Assembly (NCBI GenBank): GCA_024233395.1
Contig: JACKPR010000003.1
Location: 372,001 to 436,000 of the forward strand
Source of the DNA: Chlamydiales bacterium
GTDB taxonomy: Bacteria > Chlamydiota > Chlamydiia > Chlamydiales > Simkaniaceae
Direction of reading: 5' to 3'
Length of the DNA stretch: 64,000 nt
Every line of letters starts with the position of its first letter. Position 1 is the first letter of the stretch. Shown here piece after piece: positions 17,239 to 26,100 of the stretch. A program made the position numbers and the translations under genes. The notes under the pieces were generated by a model that was given only the letters and a program-made list of their open reading frames with translations, was not told where the DNA came from and did not search any database.

Positions 17239-18236
17239 CGCTTTTCCTCCTGTCTTTTAATGCGTGGATCAAAAAGCCAACAAGAGACATGGTGGTCATC
17301 AGCAACACAATGATTTTGTGGCTTGCCATCGAAGCACAAGTTCATTGCATGAGGACAACGTTTTGCAAAAGCACACCCTTTAATGTTCATCGAAAGATCT
17401 GGAGGGGAGCCATGAATCGAATAGAGCTTTCTCTTGGAAGGGAGATCCAAACGAGGAATAGAGTTAAGAAGGCGGCGTGTATAGGGATGCTTTGGAGCAT
17501 CAAAGAGTTCTTCAACAGGAGCGCTTTCAACAATTTGACCAGCATACATGACAATAACTCGATCACAAAAACCTGAAACGATGCTTAGATCATGGGTTAT
17601 GAGCATGATGCTCATCCCATCTTTCTCTTGAATTTCTTTAATAAGGCCAAGAATTTGAGCTTGGATTGTGACATCAAGAGCTGTTGTGGGTTCGTCAGCG
17701 ATTAAAATATTGGGAGAGGAAATCATTGCAATAGCAATCATCACACGTTGGCGCATCCCTCCGCTGAGCTCATGAGGGTATTGTTTAAGACGGGAAGCTG
17801 CTTCAGAAACACCAACCCTCTTTAAGAGATCAAGGGCATGACCTTCCATTTCTTCTTTGGTTGCTTTAGGATGGTGAAGCGCATAGCCTTCAATGATTTG
17901 ATTTCCAATGCGCATTGTTGGATTTAAGGAAGTCATGGGATCTTGAAAGATCATCCCAATTTCTTTTCCTCGGATCTTGCGCAATTCCCGCTCACTTTTT
18001 AGTAAAAGATCTTCACCGCGGTAAAATATATGTCCCTTATCAATTCTAGAGGAAATAGAGGGGAGAAGACGGGTAATACTCCGGGCCATCACTGATTTTC
18101 CACATCCTGATTCTCCGACGATTCCTAAAGTTTCTCCTTGTTTTAGGTGAAAGCTGACGCCACGTACCGCTGCAACCTTTTTTGAAAGGGTAGAAAAAGA
18201 GGTATGGAGGTTTTCAACTTCAAGTAAATCTTTCAT
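17235..18236 (-). CDS. oppD: Oligopeptide ABC transporter ATP-binding protein OppD
   Basis: A 333-residue ATPase with Walker A GESGCGKSVMAR, signature LSGGMRQRVMIAIAM, Walker B ILIADEPTTALD and switch His in LITHDLSIV. The C-terminal extension has KGCAFAKRCPHAMNLCF, the OppD/F cysteine motif. It heterodimerises with OppF under the OppBC pore. It overlaps oppF and oppC by 4 bp each, indicating translational coupling. Confidence 0.93.
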   Translation of the reverse strand: MKDLLEVENLHTSFSTLSKKVAAVRGVSFHLKQGETLGIVGESGCGKSVMARSITRLLPSISSRIDKGHIFYRGEDLLLKSERELRKIRGKEIGMIFQDPMTSLNPTMRIGNQIIEGYALHHPKATKEEMEGHALDLLKRVGVSEAASRLKQYPHELSGGMRQRVMIAIAMISSPNILIADEPTTALDVTIQAQILGLIKEIQEKDGMSIMLITHDLSIVSGFCDRVIVMYAGQIVESAPVEELFDAPKHPYTRRLLNSIPRLDLPSKRKLYSIHGSPPDLSMNIKGCAFAKRCPHAMNLCFDGKPQNHCVADDHHVSCWLFDPRIKRQEEKR

Positions 18237-19138
18237 GTTCTAAGCCTTGGGTCAAAAGCATCTCGAATTCCATCTCCAAGTAAATTTAGAGCAAGCATTG
18301 TAACGCTAATAAAAATGGCTGGGAAAAAGAGGCGCCAAGGGTAATAGCGAAGAGCAGAAAGACCGTCACTTGCCATTGTTCCCCAACTTGCGATAGGAGC
18401 TTGAACACCGAGTCCTAAAAAGCTTAAAAATGCTTCAGTAAAAATCGCAGCTGGAATGGTTAGAGTCATCGTCGTGATAATAGAGCCAATAGAATTAGGA
18501 ATTAAATGGCGAAAAAGAATGCGCCACTTGCTAGCACCAAGCATATAAGCCGCAACAACATAATCATTTTGCTTAATTTGTAAAATCTGTCCTCTAACAA
18601 TCCGAGCCATATTGATCCACCCCGTAATTGTCAAAGCAACGATAATCGTTGTGACCCCTGGCTTCATAATCACCATTAATAAAATAACGATTAAGAGGTG
18701 AGGAAGTGAGTAAAGAATATCAGAAAGGCGCATCATAAATTCTTCAATTTTTCCTCCAACGAGGCCAGCAAAGGCTCCATAGAAGACCCCGATAGCCATA
18801 TCAATCACTGCAGCGGTAATCCCCACAAAAAGGGAAATACGTGCTCCCCACCAAATGCGAGTAAAAAGATCGCGCCCTAATTCATCAGTACCAAACCAAA
18901 ACTGACTGCAAGGAGCTTTGTTCTTTAGAGAAAGATGTGTTTCGTAATAGGTATGTCCGCTCACAAAGGGAATGGCAATGGCACTGATGATCAGAAAGAT
19001 TAAAACAAAAAGCCCCATAACCGCCGGACGATTGGCGCGCAACCTAATCCATGCATCCTTCCAATAGGAAATTCCTTGAGATGGGATATCTTCAGCAAAA
19101 GGAGGAGCATTAGCGATCAGAATTTCACTTTCTTTCAT
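18233..19138 (-). CDS. oppC: Oligopeptide ABC transporter permease OppC
   Basis: A 301-residue inner-membrane permease with an N-terminal OppC_N segment (AWIRLRANRPAVMGLFVLI), the FGTDELGRDLFTRIWWGARISL motif, and an EAA loop around ILRHLIPNS-like FRHLIPNSIGSII. The start ATG at 19138 lies exactly at the end of palindromic element B, so the string GGATAGGTTC from the element is the only leader of the gene. This is unusual inside an operon: oppB ends 170 bp upstream, beyond the element. Confidence 0.92.
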   Translation of the reverse strand: MKESEILIANAPPFAEDIPSQGISYWKDAWIRLRANRPAVMGLFVLIFLIISAIAIPFVSGHTYYETHLSLKNKAPCSQFWFGTDELGRDLFTRIWWGARISLFVGITAAVIDMAIGVFYGAFAGLVGGKIEEFMMRLSDILYSLPHLLIVILLMVIMKPGVTTIIVALTITGWINMARIVRGQILQIKQNDYVVAAYMLGASKWRILFRHLIPNSIGSIITTMTLTIPAAIFTEAFLSFLGLGVQAPIASWGTMASDGLSALRYYPWRLFFPAIFISVTMLALNLLGDGIRDAFDPRLRT

Positions 19139-19305
19139 GAACCTATCCGTAAAGTAAATTGTTTTTCATTTTCCAATATTTTCTAGCAGATTTTTTCTGT
19201 CCATTTTGATCCCATTGTCCAAGAGACAAAGGTTCAAAATGGACAGGGAAAAGATGCAGAAAAGATAGGGAATGGGAAATAATAGACTTTGCAGATAGGT
19301 TCATA
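19137..19305. repeat. Palindromic MITE-like element B (169 bp) inside the opp operon
   Basis: ATGAACCTATCC at 19137-19148 and GATAGGTTCAT at 19295-19305 form the outer inverted repeat. Inside, CTGTCCATTTTGA (about 19198) pairs with TCAAAATGGACAG (about 19232), and TTGTC-CAAGA-GACAA is the centre. The whole 169 bp can fold as one hairpin. It separates oppB from oppC and has the same end sequence as element A but a different interior. Confidence 0.75.
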
Positions 19306-19308
19306 GGT

Positions 19309-20250
19309 TTATTCATCCATCACTTTAGTTTTTCCGATTTGGATTCTTGGATCGAGAAGGGTATATAATAGGTCCACTAAGAAGACACAAAGCATTAAAA
19401 TTGCGCTGTAGAACATTGTTACCCCCATAATGACGGTATAATCACGGTTTGTGATACTCGTGACAAACCATCCACCAAGTCCTGGGATTCCAAAGATTTT
19501 TTCGACAATAAAACTGCCTGTTAAAATCGCACTAGAAAGAGGTCCAATATAGGTAATGACAGGGAGAAGGCTATTTTTTAAAACATGTTTGAAAACAACT
19601 TGTCTAGTCGAAAGTCCTTTTGAGAGGGCGGTTTGGACGTAATCTTGTTCTAGCACTTCTACCATATTGGCTCGGGTGAGCCGAGCAATAAATGCTGTTG
19701 GAAGTGCAGCCAAGGATAAGGCTGGGAGAATTGTATGAGAGAGTCCTCCCCATCGTGCTACAGGGAATAAATCAAGTTTCATTGCAAAAAGATATTGAAG
19801 GAAGGTTGCCATAATGAAATTTGGGACAGAAATTCCGATTACAGCAACGATCATTGCAACATGATCTTGCCATCTTGATCGACGTATTGCTGCAATTGTC
19901 CCTAAAATAATTCCAGTAAACAAAGAGAGTGTGATTGCTTCTAAACCTAAGATAAGTGAAACGGGAAATCCTTCTCGGATAATGTCGTTAACTGTTCGTC
20001 CTTCATATTTAAAAGAAGGGCCTAGATCCCAAGTAATAAGTCCTTTTAAATACTTCACATATTGAATATACCAGGGTTGATCAAGACCATAGTGGGCATA
20101 CATGCTTTTCATAATCTCTTCAGGAACAGCTTGCTCTTGCATAAATGGATCGCCTGGAGCTGCTTGCATCAAGAAAAAAGTCATTGTAGCGACAATGAAT
20201 AGAGAGCCCGCTAAAATAAAAATCTTTCGAACTAGGTATTTTTTCTTCAT
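19309..20250 (-). CDS. oppB: Oligopeptide ABC transporter permease OppB
   Basis: A 313-residue permease with N-terminal membrane helix (KKYLVRKIFILAGSLFIVATMTFF-type start), MQAAPGDPF, YGLDQPWYIQYVKYLKGLITWDLGPS, and the EAA loop in TALSKGLSTRQVVFKHVLKNSLLPV. ATG 20250 is chosen over a TTG at 20262. First gene of oppBCDF. Its stop is only 3 bp from palindromic element B, which lies between it and oppC and could attenuate downstream transcription. Confidence 0.92.
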   Translation of the reverse strand: MKKKYLVRKIFILAGSLFIVATMTFFLMQAAPGDPFMQEQAVPEEIMKSMYAHYGLDQPWYIQYVKYLKGLITWDLGPSFKYEGRTVNDIIREGFPVSLILGLEAITLSLFTGIILGTIAAIRRSRWQDHVAMIVAVIGISVPNFIMATFLQYLFAMKLDLFPVARWGGLSHTILPALSLAALPTAFIARLTRANMVEVLEQDYVQTALSKGLSTRQVVFKHVLKNSLLPVITYIGPLSSAILTGSFIVEKIFGIPGLGGWFVTSITNRDYTVIMGVTMFYSAILMLCVFLVDLLYTLLDPRIQIGKTKVMDE

Positions 20251-20332
20251 GAGCCAGACCAATCATTAGAAATAGAAAAAACCATGTTATTTAAATCATA
20301 GGATTGGTTTCAATCATACACAAAGTGGAACT

Positions 20333-20343
20333 ATGAACCTATC
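20333..20343. repeat. Solo repeat end upstream of aldolase gene
   Basis: ATGAACCTATC matches the end of elements A and B. No partner end is recognisable in the following 180 bp. The 286-bp gap between divergent oppB and the aldolase gene otherwise holds only AT-rich DNA and the promoter noted below. Confidence 0.35.
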
Positions 20344-20480
20344 GAATATCTTGTCTTTTGACAATAGCATCAAATAACGGATTAAAAGATACATGAAAAT
20401 TCATAAAATTCCAATAAAATCGATGATTGAGGATGATTACGATCGCTCATACGCTACAACATTAAGAAGATTTTGAAATT

Positions 20481-20510
20481 TTGTCAAAATTTAGGGAGTT
20501 TGGTTATACT
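20481..20510 (+). promoter_or_regulatory. Sigma-66/70-type promoter for aldolase gene
   Basis: TTGTCA at 20481-20486 and TATACT at 20505-20510 are separated by 18 bp, and the ATG follows 26 bp later at 20537. Both hexamers match the housekeeping consensus at five of six positions. Confidence 0.5.
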
Positions 20511-20536
20511 CAAGTTAATGTAAATGGAGGATTATA

Positions 20537-21592
20537 ATGGATCATTCAAAAATCGAATCACTTCTAGGCGCAAAAGCTAAAGATCTTTTAGGACATAGTT
20601 GCAAAACAGTAGGAAAAGAGAGACTCCACCTTCCAGGACCTGACTGGGTGGATCGTATCTTTGCAAACTCGGATCGGCCAACACGCGTTCTCCAAAGCAT
20701 GCAAGAAATTTTAAGTGCTGGACGGTTAGGAGGAACAGGGTATCTTTCTATCCTTCCTGTTGACCAGGGAATTGAACATACTGCTGGAGCCTCTTTTGCT
20801 CCCAATCCAGACTACTTTGATCCTGAAAATATTGTGAAGCTTGCTATTGAGGGAGGATGCAACGCTGTGGCTTCTACCCTTGGAGTTCTTGGCTCTGTCG
20901 CTCGCAAATATGCGCACAAGATCCCCTTTATATTAAAATTCAATCATAACGAACTTCTGACCTATCCTAACACCTATGATCAAATCCTGTTTGGCTCGGT
21001 TGAGCAAGCTTATGAAATGGGATGCAAGGCGGTTGGAGCTACAATCTACTTTGGTTCTCCTGAAAGTGATCGACAAATCGTTGAAGTCTCACAAGCTTTT
21101 GAAAGAGCCCATGAGCTCGGTATGGTGACCATCCTCTGGTGTTACCTCCGTAATTCAAAATTCAAGACAGATAAACAAGATTACCATACGGCTGCTGACC
21201 TAACTGGGCAAGCCAATCACCTTGGGGTGACCATCCAAGCCGATATCATCAAGCAAAAGCTTCCTGTAGGAAATGGTGGGTTCAAAGATTTGAAATTCGG
21301 TAAACAGACTGAAAAGATGTATACGGAGCTTTGCTCTGACCACCCGATTGACCTCACGCGCTATCAGGTGATTAACAATTATATGGGGCGGATGGGTCTT
21401 ATTAATTCAGGTGGAGCCTCTGGAGAGAATGATCTTGCAGCTGCTGTAGAAACTGCAGTGATCAACAAGCGGGCTGGTGGCATGGGGCTAATCTCGGGGC
21501 GTAAGGCGTTCCAAAAGCCTTTAAAAGAGGGGGTAGAACTTCTCAATGCGATCCAATCTGTCTATCTCGATAAGAAGATCACAGTCGCTTAA
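20537..21592 (+). CDS. fbaB: Class I fructose-bisphosphate aldolase (DhnA/FbaB type)
   Basis: Interconverts fructose 1,6-bisphosphate with DHAP and glyceraldehyde 3-phosphate through a Schiff-base lysine. A 351-residue protein of the archaeal/DhnA type, as found in chlamydiae and E. coli FbaB. Landmarks: LSILPVDQGIEHTAGASFA, EGGCNAVASTLGVLG, FILKFNHNELLTYP (substrate region), VGATIYFGSPES, and GLISGRKAFQKP near the C-terminus. GGAGG lies 7 bases before the ATG. A weak terminator-like hairpin follows. Confidence 0.92.
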   Translation: MDHSKIESLLGAKAKDLLGHSCKTVGKERLHLPGPDWVDRIFANSDRPTRVLQSMQEILSAGRLGGTGYLSILPVDQGIEHTAGASFAPNPDYFDPENIVKLAIEGGCNAVASTLGVLGSVARKYAHKIPFILKFNHNELLTYPNTYDQILFGSVEQAYEMGCKAVGATIYFGSPESDRQIVEVSQAFERAHELGMVTILWCYLRNSKFKTDKQDYHTAADLTGQANHLGVTIQADIIKQKLPVGNGGFKDLKFGKQTEKMYTELCSDHPIDLTRYQVINNYMGRMGLINSGGASGENDLAAAVETAVINKRAGGMGLISGRKAFQKPLKEGVELLNAIQSVYLDKKITVA

Positions 21593-21607
21593 TTTTTCAA
21601 TTCTTTA

Positions 21608-21635
21608 AAGCTCAGCGTTTAAAAACCCTGGGCTT
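21608..21635 (+). terminator. Possible terminator after aldolase gene
   Basis: AAGCTCAG (21608-21615) pairs with CTGGGCTT (21628-21635), with one G-T wobble and a 12-base loop. The following sequence, GTCCTTAATAATT, has only a weak U-tract, so function is uncertain. Confidence 0.35.
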
Positions 21636-21728
21636 GTCCTTAATAATTAAACACTTACGTTCATTGTAACTTTATAAGTTGTTAATATTAAAGTGTTTGC
21701 TGTTTTGTTTCAAATTTAATAAAAATTT

Positions 21729-21737
21729 TGATATAAT
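21729..21737 (+). promoter_or_regulatory. Extended -10 promoter (TGATATAAT)
   Basis: TGATATAAT matches TGnTATAAT and lies 33 bases before the ATG at 21771, in the same AT-rich setting as the promoter-like sites before the genes at 5007 and 59743. Confidence 0.5.
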
Positions 21738-21770
21738 ATTAAAGATAAAACAAAAGTGGGAGGTTAATAA

Positions 21771-22322
21771 ATGGAAACGCTATCACGTGAATCCAGTTTA
21801 TTAGATTATACAAGTTTTACTACCAAAGAATTAGAGCATGAATACTATAGTATTCTTAATCCATGGAAGGATGTCGCACTTATCCAAGACACCGATTCAG
21901 GAATAGAGATTGTTGCAAAAATTGCATTGCTAATCTTTACTCTTACAGGGTCTTTTTGGGTCTCTATGATTCATGACAAATTTTTCCACACAATTAGTCA
22001 GAGTGACGGACAAGCGCTTCATTCTATTTCTTCAGAATTAGAGTGTAGAGAAGAAGAAAAGCAATTGCGGGCAAGGTTACAACTGGACCCAAAATTAGTG
22101 AAAAAAGATTTTAGGCAGATAGACCGCAAAGCTTTAAATGAGAAATTAAAAGCTCCTTTAAATGGTGATGCTATTAGAGCTAGTATGCTCAGCACAACAA
22201 TAACAAATTCGCACTCTTATCAAGCTGCAATCGAGATGCTTCTAGTTACACAAACTGACCTTCCGGATGAGAGTTTTTGGGGAGTAATAAACGTTATAAA
22301 AGAAGAACTTTACTCTAAATAG
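21771..22322 (+). CDS. Unknown protein, first of two tandem paralogues
   Basis: A 183-residue protein of unknown family with GGGAGG ribosome site. It shares its first 70 residues with the next gene: SxxxDYxxxTxxxLE, then W followed by VxLIxxTDSxxE and a hydrophobic KIALxIFTLxxS segment (about residues 45-65), one candidate membrane helix. The rest is charged and helical. The paired arrangement and lack of homologues that I know suggest a lineage-specific, possibly secreted protein family. Confidence 0.7.
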   Translation: METLSRESSLLDYTSFTTKELEHEYYSILNPWKDVALIQDTDSGIEIVAKIALLIFTLTGSFWVSMIHDKFFHTISQSDGQALHSISSELECREEEKQLRARLQLDPKLVKKDFRQIDRKALNEKLKAPLNGDAIRASMLSTTITNSHSYQAAIEMLLVTQTDLPDESFWGVINVIKEELYSK

Positions 22323-22360
22323 TAAAAATCTCGAATAAAATAAAAGAGGGAGGCAAAAAG

Positions 22361-23080
22361 ATGGAATCTGTAAAAGAGGGTTCTAGTTCTGTAGATTATT
22401 CTCACTATACTGATCAAGCGTTAGATAGACTTGAGGGTCAGTTAGAACGACGAAAAAATTGTATTGAAAGTCCTTTGTCATCTTGGACAGTTGTTCATGA
22501 GACTGACTCATGGGGTGAAACACTTACAAAAATTGCTTTAGCAGTGTTTACATTGGGAGCATCTATGGGGATCCCGACTTTTCTTGAGTTTTTATTCCAT
22601 AAGCCTGATCAAAATGCCCTTGCTGAAATCAATGCTAAAATTGAGGCTATCAGCACCGCTAGGACCCAAAAAGCAATTGATCGTGCAGAAGAAAATAATG
22701 CTAAGGCTGGTGAAGGTCGTAAGGTAGAACGTCCAGCTCCTTTCGATATGGGTGCAGCACGAGCTAAGAGAATAAAACAGCAAGTCGAAAAGGATGCGCT
22801 AAAGGGGATTGATAGCCGAGAATTTAAAAAGCAGATCATGGCACTTGGTCAAGATGATCTTTCAGCTAGTATGATTACTGCATACATTCAATCTGCTTCA
22901 TCTCTTGGGAATGCTATTGAACTGGTTGAAGCTTCAGGATCACTAACTGGGGCGCAACTGAAAGAATTAGAAAGGATTTTAGGTGAAGCAACTTCTCCAA
23001 AAATCTTTAATGAATTATGTCTCCACTATGGTCCTGATGAAGCACAAATAATTTTTGCAAGAGACTACCAGGCTGCTTAA
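22361..23080 (+). CDS. Unknown protein, second of two tandem paralogues
   Basis: A 239-residue relative of the preceding gene, 38 bp downstream, with its own GGGAGG site. The shared N-terminal block is DYSHYTDQALDRLE, SWTVVHETDSWGE and KIALAVFTLGASMGIPTF. The paralogous C-terminal regions have diverged; here there is an alanine- and lysine-rich helical stretch (ALAEINAKIEAISTAR onward) that could be a coiled coil. The two genes probably form an operon that ends at the hairpin at 23098. Confidence 0.7.
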   Translation: MESVKEGSSSVDYSHYTDQALDRLEGQLERRKNCIESPLSSWTVVHETDSWGETLTKIALAVFTLGASMGIPTFLEFLFHKPDQNALAEINAKIEAISTARTQKAIDRAEENNAKAGEGRKVERPAPFDMGAARAKRIKQQVEKDALKGIDSREFKKQIMALGQDDLSASMITAYIQSASSLGNAIELVEASGSLTGAQLKELERILGEATSPKIFNELCLHYGPDEAQIIFARDYQAA

Positions 23081-23097
23081 TCTTTTTGCTTAAAGAA

Positions 23098-23150
23098 GAA
23101 AGAGGCATTTATTCCGAAATGTTTTTCGGTATAAATGCTTCTTAATTTTT
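23098..23150. terminator. Intrinsic terminator, probably bidirectional
   Basis: GCATTTAttCCG pairs with CGGtaTAAATGC, extended outward by AAGAG/CTTCTT, and followed by AATTTTT on the plus strand. It ends the two-gene unit at 21771-23080, and its right arm touches the stop codon of the convergent AsmA-like gene. Confidence 0.65.
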
Positions 23151-26100
23151 AGCCTGCCAGGGAAATGGCGGCTTAGGTGGTGGCACATCGGATTGGTCAT
23201 CAGCAAGATCTCCAACCGCCCCAAGAACCTGACCGAAAAGTCCTGTGCGAGGAGCTAAATGTTTCCTTGCTAAGAGAAAGGCGATTTTTCCTGTCGCAGC
23301 TCCGCTATCGACTTTCACATTCCCGAAGGAACCTTTTACAGGGACTTTAAGAACGTAATCATCATCAATTCCTTGGATACCAAGCGCTGCGCGCAATGCT
23401 TGTGCCGTAAGGCCGAGTGTCATGTCGACCTTGCGACTGGGGAATTTGACTTTTCCCCACAAACAGACTTGGTAAGTCTGGTTATAGAGAATTTCTGTTC
23501 GATCCACATACATCTTCCCTCCTTGCATGTTGAATTCTGAGGGAGCAAACCATAAAGAGATGTTTCCTCCTGAACTCATTTTAAAGAGGCTGCTGACTTC
23601 ACCGGCACTTCCCACATCTTTGACAATGATTTGACCAAGATCAAGCTGACCATATTTGAAGTTCATGTTACGGATATGGAGGTTTTTCAAGGGGACAGCA
23701 AACCCTTCGTCATGAATATAAAGCGAAATCGGTTTTTCCATAGCAACAACGATAAGATCTGCTCCTTTATCGAGAACATCATTCAGTTGAGGTGTGACAG
23801 TAAAAACAGCTTTAAAAGGCTCATGAAGATAAAGAATTCCATCAGAAATAATTCCTGAAAAAAGCGCTTTGCAAGCCGTGGCATCGACATCCATTGTGAT
23901 TTTTCCTTGGCTCTTTTTAACTTCGGCATCAAAGTTCGCATTAAAAAGATCTCCTAAAAATGCCGAGGGTGGGAAATTGGATGAGGGGTCTAGATTCGAT
24001 AATGCATCGATAAACACACTGGGGAGATTCTTAACTTGAGCATGGATCGATGTGGTTACATTACTAAAATCTAGAGAACCTGCACTTGAAAGAAAGTCTT
24101 CGAGCTTGCCGGTTCCCTCAATTTTTCCTCTTCCTCCTTTTCCATATGGGGAGACATTTCCATCAAATTTAAAGGTAAGAGGCGCGTTCCCTGCTTTTGG
24201 TTTTGCAATATTAAAATCAAAAGCTTTGAGTTCTGTTAGGGCACCGCTGCGCGCTTCTTTAAGTTGCAAATCATCGATCCGTACATTGGCATCAAAATGG
24301 CTAGCATAGAGGTTAAGATCTGGCTTCGGAAAGCCTTCCCCTTGATCTTTTAGAGGAACTGAAAAGGGAGCAACTTCGATTTTTAGTCGGCCTGATCCAG
24401 CAATTTCAAAAAGGGAATTATTCGAAGTCAGTGGTTTTCCATTGCTCCTCCAGCGTCTAAAAGCATCATAGACTTTTTCGCTGATATCCCAACGAATTTT
24501 AAGGGGTTTTCGGGGACTTCTGAGCTCAAGCATTTTTCCAGCAATAAAAGAACCTTCTAGATCAAGATTGGGACTATTGATAAAGATATCAATGTTTTGA
24601 TTGTCGCCTATTTTTCCCATTTCATATTTAAGATCGAGAGTCTTTCCAATCATATCAGGAAGCTGACCTCTTGTTTGAAAAAGGACATCGGCAATTTGAG
24701 AAGAGAATTGGGATAGAGAGGCTTTCACTTTTTCCGGGTTAGAGACAAGTTCGGATGCTTTTCCTTTACCGCTTAATGTCAGCTCTAATTTTCCTCCTGG
24801 AGCATTTTCTTCTAGAGCATTTCCTTCAAAATGAACGATGTGAGCCCCTTTTTTACCATCTAGGTCAAAGTCCAACTCTACGCCTCGAAATTCAAAAGGA
24901 TAACGGTTTGAAGGGTTGATCATTGAAAGGGATTCGATCCTTCCACTTCCTTTAACCGAAAGGGCTGCTAAATCAGCTTCTTTAAGAGGGATTTGACTGG
25001 GCTTAATTTCAATATGAAGGGGAGTTGCCTTAGATAGGAGAGGATATTCACTCTCTTTTGATAGGATCGGATTGATTTGATCGGGTTCTAAAAGAAAGTC
25101 AGCTTTTAAGGCATTCTTCAGAATGAAAAGATTCTTTTCAATGGCTGCTTCAATCGTTCCTTTGAACTTTTTTCCATCAAGGGTGATATTGAGGGGAGAG
25201 ATCATGATCTCATCCATTTCTTTTAACGTTCCATTGGTGTAGAAGGAGAGGGCATTTCCTAAAATTGATTCTCCTAGAGAACCACCAGAAAAATTGAGTT
25301 GTCCATTTCCATTAAAATCAATGGTCTCTAAAGAACTTCCTTTGATGGTGGCAGCAAAGGATGGGAAATATGCCGAGCCAAGAGAGAAAAGGTCTTTTAA
25401 GTCGATTTTTTCGGTGACCACGTCTAGGTCAAAGTTAGACTTGGAAAAAAGAAGAGCTTTTGCATTTAATGGAACAGATAAAGCCTTTAAAGTTCCATTA
25501 AGCTTAACGGGGTGGGTTAGGTTTTCATAGAGGGTAGGTTGAAGAAGATAGGAAAATGTAGAGGGATCTGTCATTTGCGCACGATCAGAAATTATCAATG
25601 TCGTATCAGTAAATTGCAGAAGAGGAGTTTTTCCTGAAAAGTTAAATTGCTTATCTGATTTTTTGATTTTTCCGCTTAATGTTGCTCCTAAATACTTTGC
25701 AAGGGAGCCTTTATTCCAGCTATCAAGTAAAGCTAAAGGAAGATTGTCAATATTAAGGTCTAATGTCGGAAAAAGGCGCTCTTTTTCAAGGGCTTTTTGA
25801 ATAGAAACTGCTGCTTCTAGCCCTGACTTTCCCTTTCCTTGATAGTTGAATCGACCGATTATATTGAGAGAAAGAAGATCGTTGAGCTCTTTTGTTGAAA
25901 AGTTGGCATTCAAGTTTTCGACTCCAACAGACTCATTAATCTTCTTAATCAAAAAATTTCCGTCATTAAACGAAAGGTTGCCGATGGCTGCCATAGAAGC
26001 GAAATGGAACTTCTTATCATAAGGAAGGGTTGCTGAGTTGAGTCGGAGTTCTCCTTGCGCATCGTTTTGAAGAAGAGTCTCTGGGCTGAAGTAATTAAAA

